In this document: piece by piece, positions 48,296 through 59,983 of the stretch
Numbering within the stretch: the first letter of the stretch is position 1
Layout: each line of letters opens with the position of its first letter
Assembly: GCA_012517315.1 (NCBI GenBank)
Contig: JAAYVE010000015.1
Span: 25,527 to 89,526 of the forward strand
DNA length: 64,000 nt
Direction: 5' to 3'
Source of the DNA: Deltaproteobacteria bacterium
GTDB taxonomy: Bacteria; Desulfobacterota; Syntrophobacteria; Syntrophobacterales; Syntrophobacteraceae
Position numbers and translations under genes: made by a program
Notes under the pieces: generated by a model
The model's input: only the letters and a program-made list of their open reading frames with translations
The model's database searches: none
What the model was told of the DNA's origin: nothing

Positions 48296-49559
48296 GGAAA
48301 AAACAGAGAAGATCGAGCTCGATGAAGTGATGCTCGCCATGGACGTGGTGGACACGCTGCGTCATGAGCACCAGTGGGTGGAACGGGAGCTCGCCTCTGA
48401 AGAGCGGGACCGGGCTCTTTTCGAGAAGGTGAAGCGGATGTATGCTTCACAAGGGCTTGATGTCACGGACAAGATCATTGCCGAGGGGGTGGCGGCGCTG
48501 CGGGAGGAGAGGTTTGTCTACCAGCCGCCTCCTCCCGGGGGAACGCTCTGGCTTGCCAGAATCTATGTGAATCGAAGGAAGTGGGCCAAGGCGGCGGGCC
48601 TTTGTGCCGTATGCCTCATCGCCGCGTTTCTCATTTACCGCTTTGCCGTCGTTGGGCCCCAAGCGAGTCGGCAGGTTGAAACGGTCCGAAACCTCAAGGG
48701 GGAAATCAGTCGGCAGCAGGACCGGATCACTGCGGCCGGGCAGCGCTTCTCCGATCTTATGGAAAACCTGAAGACAGCAGATGGGAAGCACTTCCTAGGT
48801 TCCAAAGTCGCCGGAAAAGGCCTTCTCTCACAGGCGGAGCTGCAGTTGAAAGGCGCTGCAACCCGATTGCAAGTTCTGAACAAGCTGGCCCTTCCGCCAA
48901 ACCTGGACGTCGAGACCCTCGCCAAGGAGAGCGATGCACTCAAGCGTCGGATCGGGGATCGTGAGACGATTCTCTTAGAGCTGAACAGCCAACTGGACGA
49001 GGCGGAATCTGCGCTGGCGGATTTGAACGAGTTGGGGATGCTGCGGGGGAAGCTGTCGAGCCAGCTTCAGAGCCTGGTTGCAGAAAGCCGGGAGGCCGCG
49101 GCAAAGGAGAGAGCCGAGAAATACTACGCAGACGCCCTCGCAGCCCTCGACAGCGGCGACATCAACGGCGCCCGCAGTAGTTCGGCGGCTCTGCAGGACT
49201 TATATGCACGCCTGGTCCAGGAATACGATCTGCGCATCGTGTCGAGGCCGGGAACACCCAGCGGCGTGTGGCGATATCCCCAGGGCAGGGGAGGAATCCG
49301 CAATTATTACGTGATAGTGGAGGCAGTCAACCCTATGGGTGAGCGATTGACCCTGCCCGTAACGAGCGAGGAGGACGGCTCTACACGCAACGTTCAGCAG
49401 TGGGGTCTCCGGATTGATGGCGCCCAGTTTGACAAGATCCGGAGGGACAAAATGGACGACGGCATCATCCAGAACAGCCGCATCGGTGTCAAGGAGCGCG
49501 GCTACCTGATGCCCCGTTATCTCGTGTCCACGACGGGTGGTGCCATCACCCAGTGGTGA
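48285..49559 (+). CDS. DUF6384-like inner-membrane protein
   Basis: A 424-residue protein. The N-terminus (IELDEVMLAMDVVDTLRHEH) and PPPPGGTLWLARIYVNRRKW look like DUF6384 proteins as I remember them. One membrane helix at about 101-125 (AAGLCAVCLIAAFLIYRFAV) follows a cytoplasmic head of 100 residues. A long coiled coil to about 300 and a beta-rich C-terminal domain (GIRNYYVIVEAVNPMGERLT, GYLMPRYLVSTTGG) would then be periplasmic. Function unknown. Second gene of a three-gene operon: 11-nt overlap with the upstream gene, 12-bp gap to the next. Confidence 0.82.
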   Translation: MTDKEKTEKIELDEVMLAMDVVDTLRHEHQWVERELASEERDRALFEKVKRMYASQGLDVTDKIIAEGVAALREERFVYQPPPPGGTLWLARIYVNRRKWAKAAGLCAVCLIAAFLIYRFAVVGPQASRQVETVRNLKGEISRQQDRITAAGQRFSDLMENLKTADGKHFLGSKVAGKGLLSQAELQLKGAATRLQVLNKLALPPNLDVETLAKESDALKRRIGDRETILLELNSQLDEAESALADLNELGMLRGKLSSQLQSLVAESREAAAKERAEKYYADALAALDSGDINGARSSSAALQDLYARLVQEYDLRIVSRPGTPSGVWRYPQGRGGIRNYYVIVEAVNPMGERLTLPVTSEEDGSTRNVQQWGLRIDGAQFDKIRRDKMDDGIIQNSRIGVKERGYLMPRYLVSTTGGAITQW

Positions 49560-49571
49560 GAGAGTGCTGCC

Positions 49572-50954
49572 ATGATGAGGGGAAGAGACAACCTGGAGCT
49601 GATCAACCAGCACATCCGCCAGGTGCAGGAAGCGCAGCAGGAGGCTGGTTTGCGTCTTGGGGAGCTGCACCGGGAACTTAACGCACTGCGTCTGGAGACG
49701 CATGATCGCTACCGCAAGCTGGCCAGACTTCGCCTGGACAACCTTCAGGCCGGTCAGTTGGTATCGCGGCTTGAGGAGACCGATCAGACCATCGTTCAGT
49801 TGGGGGAGAAGCTCAAGCAGGCTCGGCAGGAGATGCAGGACCGGATCAAGGCGAGTATTGCGCGGCAAGCGGAACTGGAGGCTGAAAGACGGGACCTGGA
49901 GCGCCAACGGGACGAGACCGGCGAAGCCATGGAGAGGGAGCTGGAACGGAGCCGAAAGAGGCTCGCAGAGACGGAACAATATCGCCTGCAGGAGGAACGG
50001 GTGCGACAGGCGGCGGCAGTTGCGGGCAACGCCGATGAGAAAGCATCCCGTGCAGAGAGGGAAAAGTTTGAAAAGGTCAAGCCGTACGAAGCGGACAGCT
50101 TGTTCATGTACCTTTGGAACAGGCGCTATCTGACGCCGGACTACCGAGCCGGCTGGCTGATTCGCCGGCTGGATGAATGGGTGGCGGGACTCATCGATTT
50201 TCGGCGCAACCGTGTCAACTATCACATGCTCCAAGAACTGCCCCGCCGCCTGCGGGAGCATGCCCTCCAGGCGAGGGAGCGGGCGCAGTTGGAGACTCAG
50301 GCCTTGGAGACCATGGAAAGACAGGCAGCAGAAGCTGACGGCATCCCCGAGCTCCATGCGAGGGTCCAGGCCGTGGAAGAGCAGATCCAACAGCATGATG
50401 CGGCGATAGAAGCTGAAGAGGACCGTCATCGGCAGTTGCTGCTGGAGCAGTCCGGTTTCAACGAGGCGAAGGACCCATTGTCATTGGAAATCCTGGATGT
50501 GCAGGTCACCGCCATGCAACGCCAGGAACTCACCGACTTGCTGCGGCAGGCGCGGGCTACTCCGCGACCGGAGGACGACATCATCGTGACTCGACTCCAG
50601 GAGATCCAACAGCGGCAGGTCCAGCTGGAAAGGGAAATCGAGTCCCTCAACCGCTTTCTCCAGGAGCAGCAAAGGAATCTGGCGGAATTGGAGGAGGTGC
50701 GCCGCCGCTATCGGCGGAGCGGGTACGACGCCTATAACGTTTCCTTCCCAGGGGATTTCGCCCTGGGAGCCCTCCTGGGCCAAATGCTCCAGGGACTGAT
50801 GAATTCGGACATGGTGTGGAGAGAAGTGGGCCGGCAACATCGCGGCAGGCACCATGGGGATGGGTGGGGGAGACATGGAGACTCTTCAGGGGATGTCGGG
50901 GACGATACCGGTGGATTCGGAGGAGGAGGTTTTCGAACCGGGGACGGTTTTTGA
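49572..50954 (+). CDS. Long coiled-coil protein with Gly/His-rich C-terminus, unknown
   Basis: A 460-residue protein with almost continuous coiled coil in 1-170 and 225-395, interrupted by a more globular part with PYEADSLFMYLWNRRYLTPD and DEWVAGLIDFRRNRVNYHML. The end is low complexity: HRGRHHGDGWGRHGDSSGDV followed by GGFGGGGF-type sequence. There is no signal peptide or membrane helix, so it is likely cytosolic and may bind the membrane partner encoded just upstream. Third gene of the operon starting at 47114. I do not recognise a family. Confidence 0.8.
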   Translation: MMRGRDNLELINQHIRQVQEAQQEAGLRLGELHRELNALRLETHDRYRKLARLRLDNLQAGQLVSRLEETDQTIVQLGEKLKQARQEMQDRIKASIARQAELEAERRDLERQRDETGEAMERELERSRKRLAETEQYRLQEERVRQAAAVAGNADEKASRAEREKFEKVKPYEADSLFMYLWNRRYLTPDYRAGWLIRRLDEWVAGLIDFRRNRVNYHMLQELPRRLREHALQARERAQLETQALETMERQAAEADGIPELHARVQAVEEQIQQHDAAIEAEEDRHRQLLLEQSGFNEAKDPLSLEILDVQVTAMQRQELTDLLRQARATPRPEDDIIVTRLQEIQQRQVQLEREIESLNRFLQEQQRNLAELEEVRRRYRRSGYDAYNVSFPGDFALGALLGQMLQGLMNSDMVWREVGRQHRGRHHGDGWGRHGDSSGDVGDDTGGFGGGGFRTGDGF

Positions 50955-51101
50955 GCGTCTTGCCCATCAGTTGTGGGGGAGCCAAGCCTTGCTGCCCCGA
51001 CGGTGCTGGGTACCTCCACCTTTTGCCGGCCTTCGACCGACTCGTGCCGGACGTGCCGGATTTCCGCCGGCTTCATGCCCAGGGGCAGTGGCCTGAGCCG
51101 T

Positions 51102-51440
51102 CTAGTCCATTTGGGATTCTATTTCGTCGAACACGTCTTCCATGGCGTACAAGATTCGGTCGGCGGCGGAGAGATTCCAGTCGGCCATTTTTTCCTGGAT
51201 GCTCTTGTGCATTTTCACAAGAGCATCTCTGTGGCGAAGCAGCACTCCTCTCAATTGGGTTCCCTCAAGGCGATAAAGGAGCTGATCCAATTGCCCGGCC
51301 AGGGCGAAGAGTGACGGTTGACCGCGGACCAAGTCCGGTGCCAGCTGTTCCAGGCGACGGGCGAGTCTTGGGTAGGTTTCCTCAAACCCCGTCTTATAAT
51401 AAGGGCGCACGGTCACCGTGATCTGCATGTGTTTGCTCAT
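51102..51440 (-). CDS. Small hypothetical protein, 112 residues
   Basis: An apparently helical protein starting MSKHMQITVTVRPYYKTGFE, with a hydrophobic-heptad central part (LFALAGQLDQLLYRLEGTQL) and an acidic end (ILYAMEDVFDEIESQMD). AAAGGA lies 9 nt before the ATG at 51440, and a TTG two codons earlier is less likely. Function unknown. It is convergent with the coiled-coil operon, 147 bp away, and could be an accessory protein of it. Confidence 0.65.
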   Translation of the reverse strand: MSKHMQITVTVRPYYKTGFEETYPRLARRLEQLAPDLVRGQPSLFALAGQLDQLLYRLEGTQLRGVLLRHRDALVKMHKSIQEKMADWNLSAADRILYAMEDVFDEIESQMD

Positions 51441-51589
51441 GGTCAAGGATCCTTTCTAGGCTTCCTTCTCCGTCTGGACTGTCGATTCCCCATTTCCTCA
51501 CCCGATGCCTGGCCGCGGATCCCCTCCGGAAACCCCGCAGGCGGCCGGCATAGGGACTGGAGCCACCCAAGAGGGTGGCAGGTCACTCC

Positions 51590-51624
51590 GAAAACAACAA
51601 AGCCGGAGCGATGGACGCCCCGGC
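51590..51624 (-). terminator. Terminator of the cold-shock gene
   Basis: Read on the minus strand: GCCGGGGCG, a 5-nt loop, CGCTCCGGC, then TTTGTTGTTTTC. The arms are at 51616-51624 and 51602-51610 with one mismatch. It lies about 40 bp past the csp stop. A short T-run on the other side (CTGTTTTT) may let it act both ways. Confidence 0.75.
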
Positions 51625-51660
51625 CTGTTTTTCCGGAAACGATCTGCTGCTATGCTTTGA

Positions 51661-51861
51661 CTACAGCTTGGTCACCTTGGCCGCCTGGGGACCCTTCTTG
51701 CCCTGCTCCTCCACGAAGCTCACCCGGTCACCTTCCGCCAGGGACTTGAAGCCGCTGCCTTCGATGGCGCTGTAATGTACGAACACATCGCGGCCATTTT
51801 CCGTCTCGATAAAGCCATAGCCTTTGCTTTCATTAAACCATTTCACTCGACCTTCCGCCAT
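51661..51861 (-). CDS. Cold-shock protein (CspA family)
   Basis: A 66-residue single-stranded RNA/DNA-binding beta barrel. RNP1 is KGYGFIE and RNP2 is DVFVHYSAI; the start [18 protein letters not shown] is typical. A good ribosome site (AAGGAG) precedes the ATG at 51861. The 260-bp space upstream is AT-richer and may hold a structured 5' leader as in other csp mRNAs, but I could not define it. Ends with a clear terminator. Confidence 0.95.
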   Translation of the reverse strand: MAEGRVKWFNESKGYGFIETENGRDVFVHYSAIEGSGFKSLAEGDRVSFVEEQGKKGPQAAKVTKL

Positions 51862-52122
51862 TTCTTGCTCCTTCTCAATGCTTTCTCAATCTGTTTTTCT
51901 TCAGGACTTGCTGATTGCGGTGCGGTACTTGGAGCTACTCTGAAACCGCACCTTTTGCCTTGGCGAAAGATCGATTTCTCAAATAACCCACCATATCGAA
52001 CCTCATCACACGTGCCCCCATTATAACGCCGAAGGATGGAAATACAAGCTTTTTTCCTGCTCAATGAACCGATTGGGAAAAAAAGCCTCAGCTGTCGCGG
52101 CCGGGCGATTGCCTTCCACGCT

Positions 52123-54192
52123 TCACAGGGGCAGGGATACGTGAATCCACAGCCTCCGGTTCTCGCAAAGCCGCACATCGACGACGCCTCCGTGCTTGTC
52201 CACGAGGATCTTGCACATTGGGAGGTCCACAATGCTATCCGCCGTCTGGAAGGTTGTGAAAGGGTAAAAAAAGTGCTCCACATCGTCTGGGGACATGTGC
52301 ACAACAGGATAGCGGAAGTCCAGGTCAATGGACGCACCTCGGGATGAGGATTCAATGAGAAGAACACCTTCCGGCGGCATCTGACTGAGCGCGTGCCTGG
52401 TGAGGCTTTCCAGGACCCGCCCCATTTGACGCGCGTCGATGTCTATCTTAGGAAGACCTTCATCGCAACGGAGGCGAACGCGGGAAACATCCCCATGCCC
52501 GGCCACCTCAATGGCATGGAGCACCCTTCGCATCAGAGTGTTCAGATTGGTGGGTGCTTTCTCCAGTTCCACCGGCCGGATGTAGTTGAGGATCATGCGC
52601 AGGATCAGTTCCAGGCGGCCCACCTCTTTCAGGATGATTTCCACCTTCGGCCTGTTGGGGTCAGCGGGGTCCATGGTGGAGAGGAGCCGCCGGGCAAAAC
52701 CTCCGGCCGATACGAGGGGATTGCGGATTTCATGAGCCAGCCGAGCGGAAACCTCGCCGATGGTCTTGAGACCCTCGGTTCTGATGAGTTCTTCCTGCAA
52801 CTTCACCCGCCCCGTCACGTCCATGAGGATCCCGTCCATGCTGGCGGTTACCCCATGGGCATCGGGTGACGGAATGGCATGATCGATGACATACACGATG
52901 TGACCGTTCCTGTGGACCACGCGGTACTCGGCTATGAAGTCACTGCCGTCCTCGCAACTCCTCCGCCTCAGTTCCCCTATTCTGTCGCGATCCTCGTCGT
53001 AAAGACTCCCCTCCCAGAGAGGCGGGTTAGAGAGCAGCTCCTCGGGAGCGTATCCAAAAACCTCCTCCACGAAATGATTCACGAAAAGGATCTCTCCGTC
53101 GGGCTTCATGCGATAGACCACCAGGGGCACATTCTCCACCAAGCTGCGGTATTTTTCCTCCGATTCGATGAGATCTGCAGTGCGCTCCTTGACGAGGATC
53201 TCGGCCCTTTTGTAGTCGGAGATATCGCTCAGAATCCCCACGGATCCCACCAGTTTTCCCGAATCATCCACCCAGGGGAAGGAATGGTCCCTCAGCCACT
53301 TGAGTTCTCCTCCACGGGTTCGAACCAGGTAGTCCGCACGATACTCCCCGGTCTTGCCCTCGCGCCGCTCCCTGACCAGTTGTGAGGGAGGGACACCCTC
53401 CTGCCCGGGGAGATCAATTCTCATCACAAGGTCGGAAAACCTCAGGCTCGTGAAGTCTGCTGCGGAATAACCGATCAACTTCTCAATTCCGGGGCTAAGA
53501 TAATCGTAAGTCATGGAATCGTATCGCAGCCTGTAGATGACATCTCCGGTGGTTTCCGCCATGAACCGGAAGCGTTCCTCGCTCTCCCGTAGGGCGTCCT
53601 CGGACTTTTTGCGCATCACTTCCACCGCGGCGAGGTTTGCGATGAGGAGAAGAGTATCCAGATCGGACTTTGAATACGCGGTCTTCGTGCGATTGAAGAT
53701 GTACAGGACACCCAGCGTCTGTGCCCGCATCTGTATGGGGACAGCCATACCCGATACAATCCCCTCCTGGGAGATGATCCCTCGCATGGGGGTGATCAGT
53801 CTCTCATCGGAAAAATAGTCTTCCACGATGGTGCCCGCGCGCGTTCGGGCCACGAGCCCCCCGAGCCCGCTGTCCCAGGGAATGCGCATCTTTTGATAGG
53901 CTTCCGTCCTGATACCCGAGGAACGATGCTTGTAAAATTCTTTCCGTTCCCTGTCGTAGAGGGAGATGTGCGAGATGTCCGACCTAAGAATCTCCCTGCT
54001 TTTCTCCACGATGAGCTGCAGGTTGTCGTCCATGGATTGCTCGGATGTCATGGCAAGGGCGAGGTCGTATAGGCTCCGGAATTTCCCCAGCTCGGCTTCC
54101 AGTTCCTCTCCCTGGCGTTTTCTGGCAAGAAGTTCCGCTTCCAGTTGTTCGATCCGCTTTCCCATCTGCTCATGATCAATCCGGCGAGCCAT
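52123..54192 (-). CDS. GAF-PAS-PAS sensor histidine kinase-like protein with degenerate ATPase domain
   Basis: A 689-residue cytosolic protein without membrane helices. Order: coiled coil (1-40), GAF domain (about 45-195), PAS 1 (ESEERFRFMAETTGDVIYRL) and PAS 2 (ESEEKYRSLVENVPLVVYRM), HisKA with the phospho-His in SARLAHEIRNPLVSAGGFAR, then a HATPase-like region. In the last, the N-box reads LESLTRHALSQMPPEG without the conserved Asn. The DxGxG G1 box is replaced by RYPVVHMSPDD and no clear G2 is present. It may not bind ATP. No response regulator is adjacent. The ATG at 54192 follows TTGGAGG. Confidence 0.88.
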   Translation of the reverse strand: MARRIDHEQMGKRIEQLEAELLARKRQGEELEAELGKFRSLYDLALAMTSEQSMDDNLQLIVEKSREILRSDISHISLYDRERKEFYKHRSSGIRTEAYQKMRIPWDSGLGGLVARTRAGTIVEDYFSDERLITPMRGIISQEGIVSGMAVPIQMRAQTLGVLYIFNRTKTAYSKSDLDTLLLIANLAAVEVMRKKSEDALRESEERFRFMAETTGDVIYRLRYDSMTYDYLSPGIEKLIGYSAADFTSLRFSDLVMRIDLPGQEGVPPSQLVRERREGKTGEYRADYLVRTRGGELKWLRDHSFPWVDDSGKLVGSVGILSDISDYKRAEILVKERTADLIESEEKYRSLVENVPLVVYRMKPDGEILFVNHFVEEVFGYAPEELLSNPPLWEGSLYDEDRDRIGELRRRSCEDGSDFIAEYRVVHRNGHIVYVIDHAIPSPDAHGVTASMDGILMDVTGRVKLQEELIRTEGLKTIGEVSARLAHEIRNPLVSAGGFARRLLSTMDPADPNRPKVEIILKEVGRLELILRMILNYIRPVELEKAPTNLNTLMRRVLHAIEVAGHGDVSRVRLRCDEGLPKIDIDARQMGRVLESLTRHALSQMPPEGVLLIESSSRGASIDLDFRYPVVHMSPDDVEHFFYPFTTFQTADSIVDLPMCKILVDKHGGVVDVRLCENRRLWIHVSLPL

Positions 54193-54834
54193 GGGATCCT
54201 CCAATTGCCTCGGCTTGACCGCATTTTAGACACGATGTCATGGATCTTGGCCCATGGGAGTGAAGGAGGGAAGTGGAAGTGTCCATGACCTGACCGGCAT
54301 CCTCGTGAACCCTGAGTCCCATGTTACAGGAAGGGGTCTTTCGGATCAACATTCCTGGATAATCGAACGGTCCCCAAAATTCCTTTTCCCACGGTCGATC
54401 CCCGGGGGGAGCGACGCTGCAGGGGGGAGGTGAGGACGGCAAGCCTGATCATCGGCCAAGAGGGATGTGTTCCCTTGTTTCGATAAGCAAAGGGTCACCC
54501 CGGCTGCTGTTTGCCGTCCGCTTTCCTTGCTGCAGGATGACTCCAATCGGCACAGGGGTTGAGAGCAGTTTTTTGCCCTCGCATGCCGGCTGTTTCCAAA
54601 AGGGGAGTTTCAAACCTGTGCGAAACAATTTCTTGCGTTTGTTCACTCAATTCCGTTAACTGGATTTGGAACGCGCGCTGCTGGGAAGCCGTGCTGAGTC
54701 GCGGGAGAAAACTCCGCCGAGTCCATGGCTTCCCATGGTGCCTCGGTCCCGGCTTTTTTCGCGGGCGATTCCGTTGCCGTTGTGACGAAAAAGTGGAAAT
54801 TCCATCAACGGAGATGAAGAAAGGAGAAAAGGCG
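54193..54834. other. Divergent intergenic region, kinase / exported protein
   Basis: 640 bp with only short, unconvincing frames. TTGCGT and TTAACT spaced by 17 nt (about 54632-54660) could be a weak promoter for the small exported protein. No RNA gene or repeat was recognised. Confidence 0.4.
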
Positions 54835-55137
54835 ATGAAAAGAGCAGCGGTCTTCGTGGCTTCCATGGCATTCCTATGTGCTTCCGCTTTCGCAGCGGGT
54901 CCCAAGCAGTACCAGGTGACGGGACCTGTACTGGAAGTGAAAGACGATGTGGTCGTCATTCAAAAAGGGAAGGAAAAGTGGGAGATCGCCTTGGACAAGG
55001 CGACGAAGGTGACCGGAGGGGATCTCAAAGTGGGATCCAAGGTCACGGTTTACTATCACATGAAGGCTTCCTCCATCGAGGTAAAGGGTGAGAAGGAGAA
55101 GCCGGAGTCGAAAAAGGGCGAAGGGAAGAATCCATAG
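54835..55137 (+). CDS. Small exported protein, 100 residues
   Basis: A signal peptide MKRAAVFVASMAFLCASAFA with cleavage likely before AGPK. The mature part is a small beta-rich domain (YQVTGPVLEVKDDVVVIQKG, KWEIALDKATKVTGGDLKVG, KVTVYY) with a Lys/Glu-rich end. It resembles small periplasmic OB-like proteins of the DUF5666 kind, without a firm match. AAAGGAG precedes the ATG at 54835. An in-frame ATG at 54814 would place extra Lys/Glu residues before the signal peptide and is rejected. Confidence 0.8.
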   Translation: MKRAAVFVASMAFLCASAFAAGPKQYQVTGPVLEVKDDVVVIQKGKEKWEIALDKATKVTGGDLKVGSKVTVYYHMKASSIEVKGEKEKPESKKGEGKNP

Positions 55138-55345
55138 CATATGCCGTCGCTGTGGCGGTGCGGGTCCTGCCTCGGCGTCAAAAGGCCCCACACCGGGGGG
55201 GAACCACCCCACGTGCCCTGCGTGAAAAGCAGTCGGCTGTGACCATGATCCTTGCTCGACTGGAAAGAATCGGAGTGCAAGCCGTTTTTATTGCTGAACA
55301 CCTGGCATTCCGTTCGAGCGATTCCGCCCGGAGAGGAGGGAGCCG

Positions 55346-56200
55346 GTGCGATGGGAAGATGAGGAAAGAAGCGAGAATGTGGAAGATCGCCGAGGGATGC
55401 CTGCCTCGCGCGGTCTCATTGGGGGTGGGATCGGGACCCTCTTCATCGTGCTCTTAGCACTCTATTTTGGGGTTGATCCGGGAACGCTCCTGCAAACGGT
55501 GCCCGATCCGGGTCCGTCACAGACGAACTGGCAGCAGCCACAGCAACTCGACCCCAACGATGAAATGGCCCAGTTCGTCTCCGTCGTGCTTGCAGACACC
55601 GAGAAGACATGGCACAGGATCTTCGATTACTATGGAAAGACGTACGAAGAGCCGAAACTCGTGCTGTTCAGCGGGGCAGTGCAATCCGCATGCGGTTTCG
55701 CCGAGGCGGCGATGGGTCCTTTCTATTGCCCAGGCGACCAAAAGGTTTATATCGATCTCAGCTTTTACGAGGATCTAAAGAACCGTTTCCACGCGCCGGG
55801 GGATTTTGCCCAGGCCTATGTGATCGCTCATGAAGTCGGGCACCACGTCCAAAACCTCCTGGGCATCATGGAAAAGGCGCAGTCCGCGATGCAGCGGGCA
55901 AGAAGGGAAGAGGCCAACCGCATATCGGTCAAGCTGGAACTGCAGGCTGATTGCTTTGCCGGAGTCTGGGGTCATTACGCGGACCGGGTGCGTCATCTCT
56001 TGGAGGTGGGCGACCTGGAGGAAGCACTGGGGGCGGCCAGCGCCATCGGCGATGACCGTGTCATGCGTCAGAAGACAGGCACGGTTGTCCCCGATGCCTT
56101 CACCCACGGGAGTTCCGCCCAGAGGGTCAAGTGGTTCAGAAGGGGTTTTGAGTCCGGTGACATCAATCGATGCAACACCTTCGAGGATGCAACCTTGTAA
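55346..56200 (+). CDS. YpfJ-type neutral zinc metallopeptidase
   Basis: A 284-residue membrane-anchored metalloprotease-like protein. The N-terminus MRWEDEERSENVEDRRG is the family signature and fixes the GTG start at 55346, after GAGGAGGGA. One membrane helix at about 27-45 (IGTLFIVLLALYFGV) anchors a periplasmic domain. The zinc site HEVGHH is at about 162, and the third-ligand region is ELQADCFAGVWGHYAD. AVQSACGFAEAAMGPFYCPG and YIDLSFYEDL are also typical. The substrate is unknown. Confidence 0.92.
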   Translation: MRWEDEERSENVEDRRGMPASRGLIGGGIGTLFIVLLALYFGVDPGTLLQTVPDPGPSQTNWQQPQQLDPNDEMAQFVSVVLADTEKTWHRIFDYYGKTYEEPKLVLFSGAVQSACGFAEAAMGPFYCPGDQKVYIDLSFYEDLKNRFHAPGDFAQAYVIAHEVGHHVQNLLGIMEKAQSAMQRARREEANRISVKLELQADCFAGVWGHYADRVRHLLEVGDLEEALGAASAIGDDRVMRQKTGTVVPDAFTHGSSAQRVKWFRRGFESGDINRCNTFEDATL

Positions 56201-56495
56201 AGACGCGACAGGTTCGGCCGCTCGCCCATCCAGGTAAGCGCTTCGCGGGCATGATAAAGGTCTCTGCCCAGAACCGGTCCGTCTCCCCTGCTCCGCTGGG
56301 AGGCCGACGGGAACGGGATGTGGATAGTGAAAAGCGGCTATTCAAACGATTTCGTCGGACCTTCTGGATGAAATGGGGGAAGTATTCGGTCGTCGGTCTT
56401 CACGACGGGAGAGGCTGAGTGGGGGGATGGCAAGCGGCTTTCTCGTCCGTTAACTGGACACAAGGAACGCCAAACCATAAAGGTGGGGATTGATC

Positions 56496-56699
56496 ATGAA
56501 TATCGACCGAATGGTGATGCGCCTGGCCGGGGTCTTTGTCGTCACAAGCCTCCTGCTGTCGCAGATCCACACCCTCAAATGGCTGTGGTTCGCTGCTTTT
56601 GTGGGCGCCAACCTCTTGCAGGCATCCTTTACGGGTTATTGCCCCTTGGTCTTGATCCTGAAAAGGCTGGGTTTCAAATCGGGGGCAGCATTCCAGTGA
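56496..56699 (+). CDS. DUF2892-type small inner-membrane protein
   Basis: A 67-residue protein with two membrane segments (LAGVFVVTSLLLSQIH and WLWFAAFVGANLLQASF) and the end GYCPLVLILKRLGFK, the hallmark of DUF2892/YgaP-tail proteins. These occur alone or fused to rhodanese domains; their role is unclear. AAAGGTGGGG precedes the ATG at 56496. About 300 bp upstream of perR on the same strand, but perR has its own promoter. Confidence 0.85.
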   Translation: MNIDRMVMRLAGVFVVTSLLLSQIHTLKWLWFAAFVGANLLQASFTGYCPLVLILKRLGFKSGAAFQ

Positions 56700-56849
56700 T
56701 CGCTCGACTTTCCCGGGGAAAAGTTGACCCATGGCGGAAAAGGTTGGTGCTTCATGAGGCAACTTCCGGAGTGACCGGCTGAAACAAATCCGCTGTGGTG
56801 GCCGGAAAAAGCCTCCCTTGACGGTATCCTCCAATTCCATATTTTCCCA

Positions 56850-56877
56850 TTGAAAAAGTCTTCTTTTTTGATAATAA
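56850..56877 (+). promoter_or_regulatory. Promoter of perR
   Basis: TTGAAA (56850-56855) and TAATAA (56872-56877) are separated by 16 nt in a strikingly AT-rich patch. It lies about 140 bp upstream of the perR start. The -10 element overlaps the Per box. Confidence 0.6.
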
Positions 56878-56883
56878 TTAAAT
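56869..56883 (+). promoter_or_regulatory. Per box (PerR operator) in the perR promoter
   Basis: TGATAATAATTAAAT matches the Per box consensus TTATAATnATTATAA at 11 to 12 of the 14 defined positions. It covers the -10 element, so PerR binding would block transcription. This predicts autoregulation of perR, and relief by peroxide through oxidation of the metal-site His residues. Confidence 0.65.
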
Positions 56884-57017
56884 GTAATAAAGAACTGTAG
56901 ACGCGTTGAAGGTCCGATGTATTCTTCCCAGTGAGGCCAATCTGCTGCTGCTCTGAAGGTGGAAGCATCGATCGTCAATGGGTGTATTGCGCCTCAAAGA
57001 GTCAGGGAAGGGGTCAC

Positions 57018-57446
57018 GTGCTGCGCACGGAACGGATACTCCAGAAGCTCAGGGAAACGGGACACCGGATCACACCCCAGCGCATCGCCATACTCAGGAT
57101 ACTGGCTGAAAGCCGAGGGCATCCCAGTGTCGAAGACATCTACGAAAAGGTCAAGGTCAACTTCCCCACCACCAGTCTTGCCACCGTATACAAGACCATT
57201 TCGGTCATCAAGGAACTGGGAGAAGTACTGGAACTCGAATTCAGCAAGGAGCAAAACCGGTACGACGGAAAAAACCCGTCTCCCCATCCCCATCTCATTT
57301 GTGTGAAATGCAGGGAGATCATCGACCCGAAATTGAGCAGCCTTGAACCTCTTACTCAAGAGTTGACCGCCAACACGGGCTATCGAATTCTAAGCCATCG
57401 CCTGGATTTCTACGGGCTTTGTCCAAAGTGCCAACAGAATCCATGA
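57018..57446 (+). CDS. perR: Fur-family peroxide repressor (PerR type)
   Basis: A 142-residue metal-dependent repressor. The DNA-binding half reads TGHRITPQRIAILRILAESR and TSLATVYKTISVIKELGEV. The C-terminal half has the regulatory metal site HPHLICVKC and the structural zinc pairs CVKC and CPKC. The start is GTG 57018 with GGGAAGGGG upstream, giving MLRTERILQKL, as in related PerR proteins. Upstream codons encode unrelated sequence. katG follows in the same direction 274 bp later, which supports a peroxide role rather than iron (Fur). Confidence 0.88.
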   Translation: MLRTERILQKLRETGHRITPQRIAILRILAESRGHPSVEDIYEKVKVNFPTTSLATVYKTISVIKELGEVLELEFSKEQNRYDGKNPSPHPHLICVKCREIIDPKLSSLEPLTQELTANTGYRILSHRLDFYGLCPKCQQNP

Positions 57447-57645
57447 GGTTACTTCTTTTTTTTGGTGTCTAATGGAGAGAAATTCTTTACAAAAGCCATG
57501 AGTTGCTAAATACGCTTTTCCCCAATGAACAATCCCTGAATCCCGACGCCTCCCCGTAGCATCTCCATCGGATCGATCGGCATGAAAAACAAAGGGTTGT
57601 CTGTGGGATAACTCTCGGGTCGAGAATATTTTGATGTGCTTGTAG

Positions 57646-59925
<2,280 letters not shown>

Positions 59926-59983
59926 CGCAATACATTTCCCCTGCGTCTGACAGGGCGACGACAGAAGTGTCGCGCAGCGCGAA

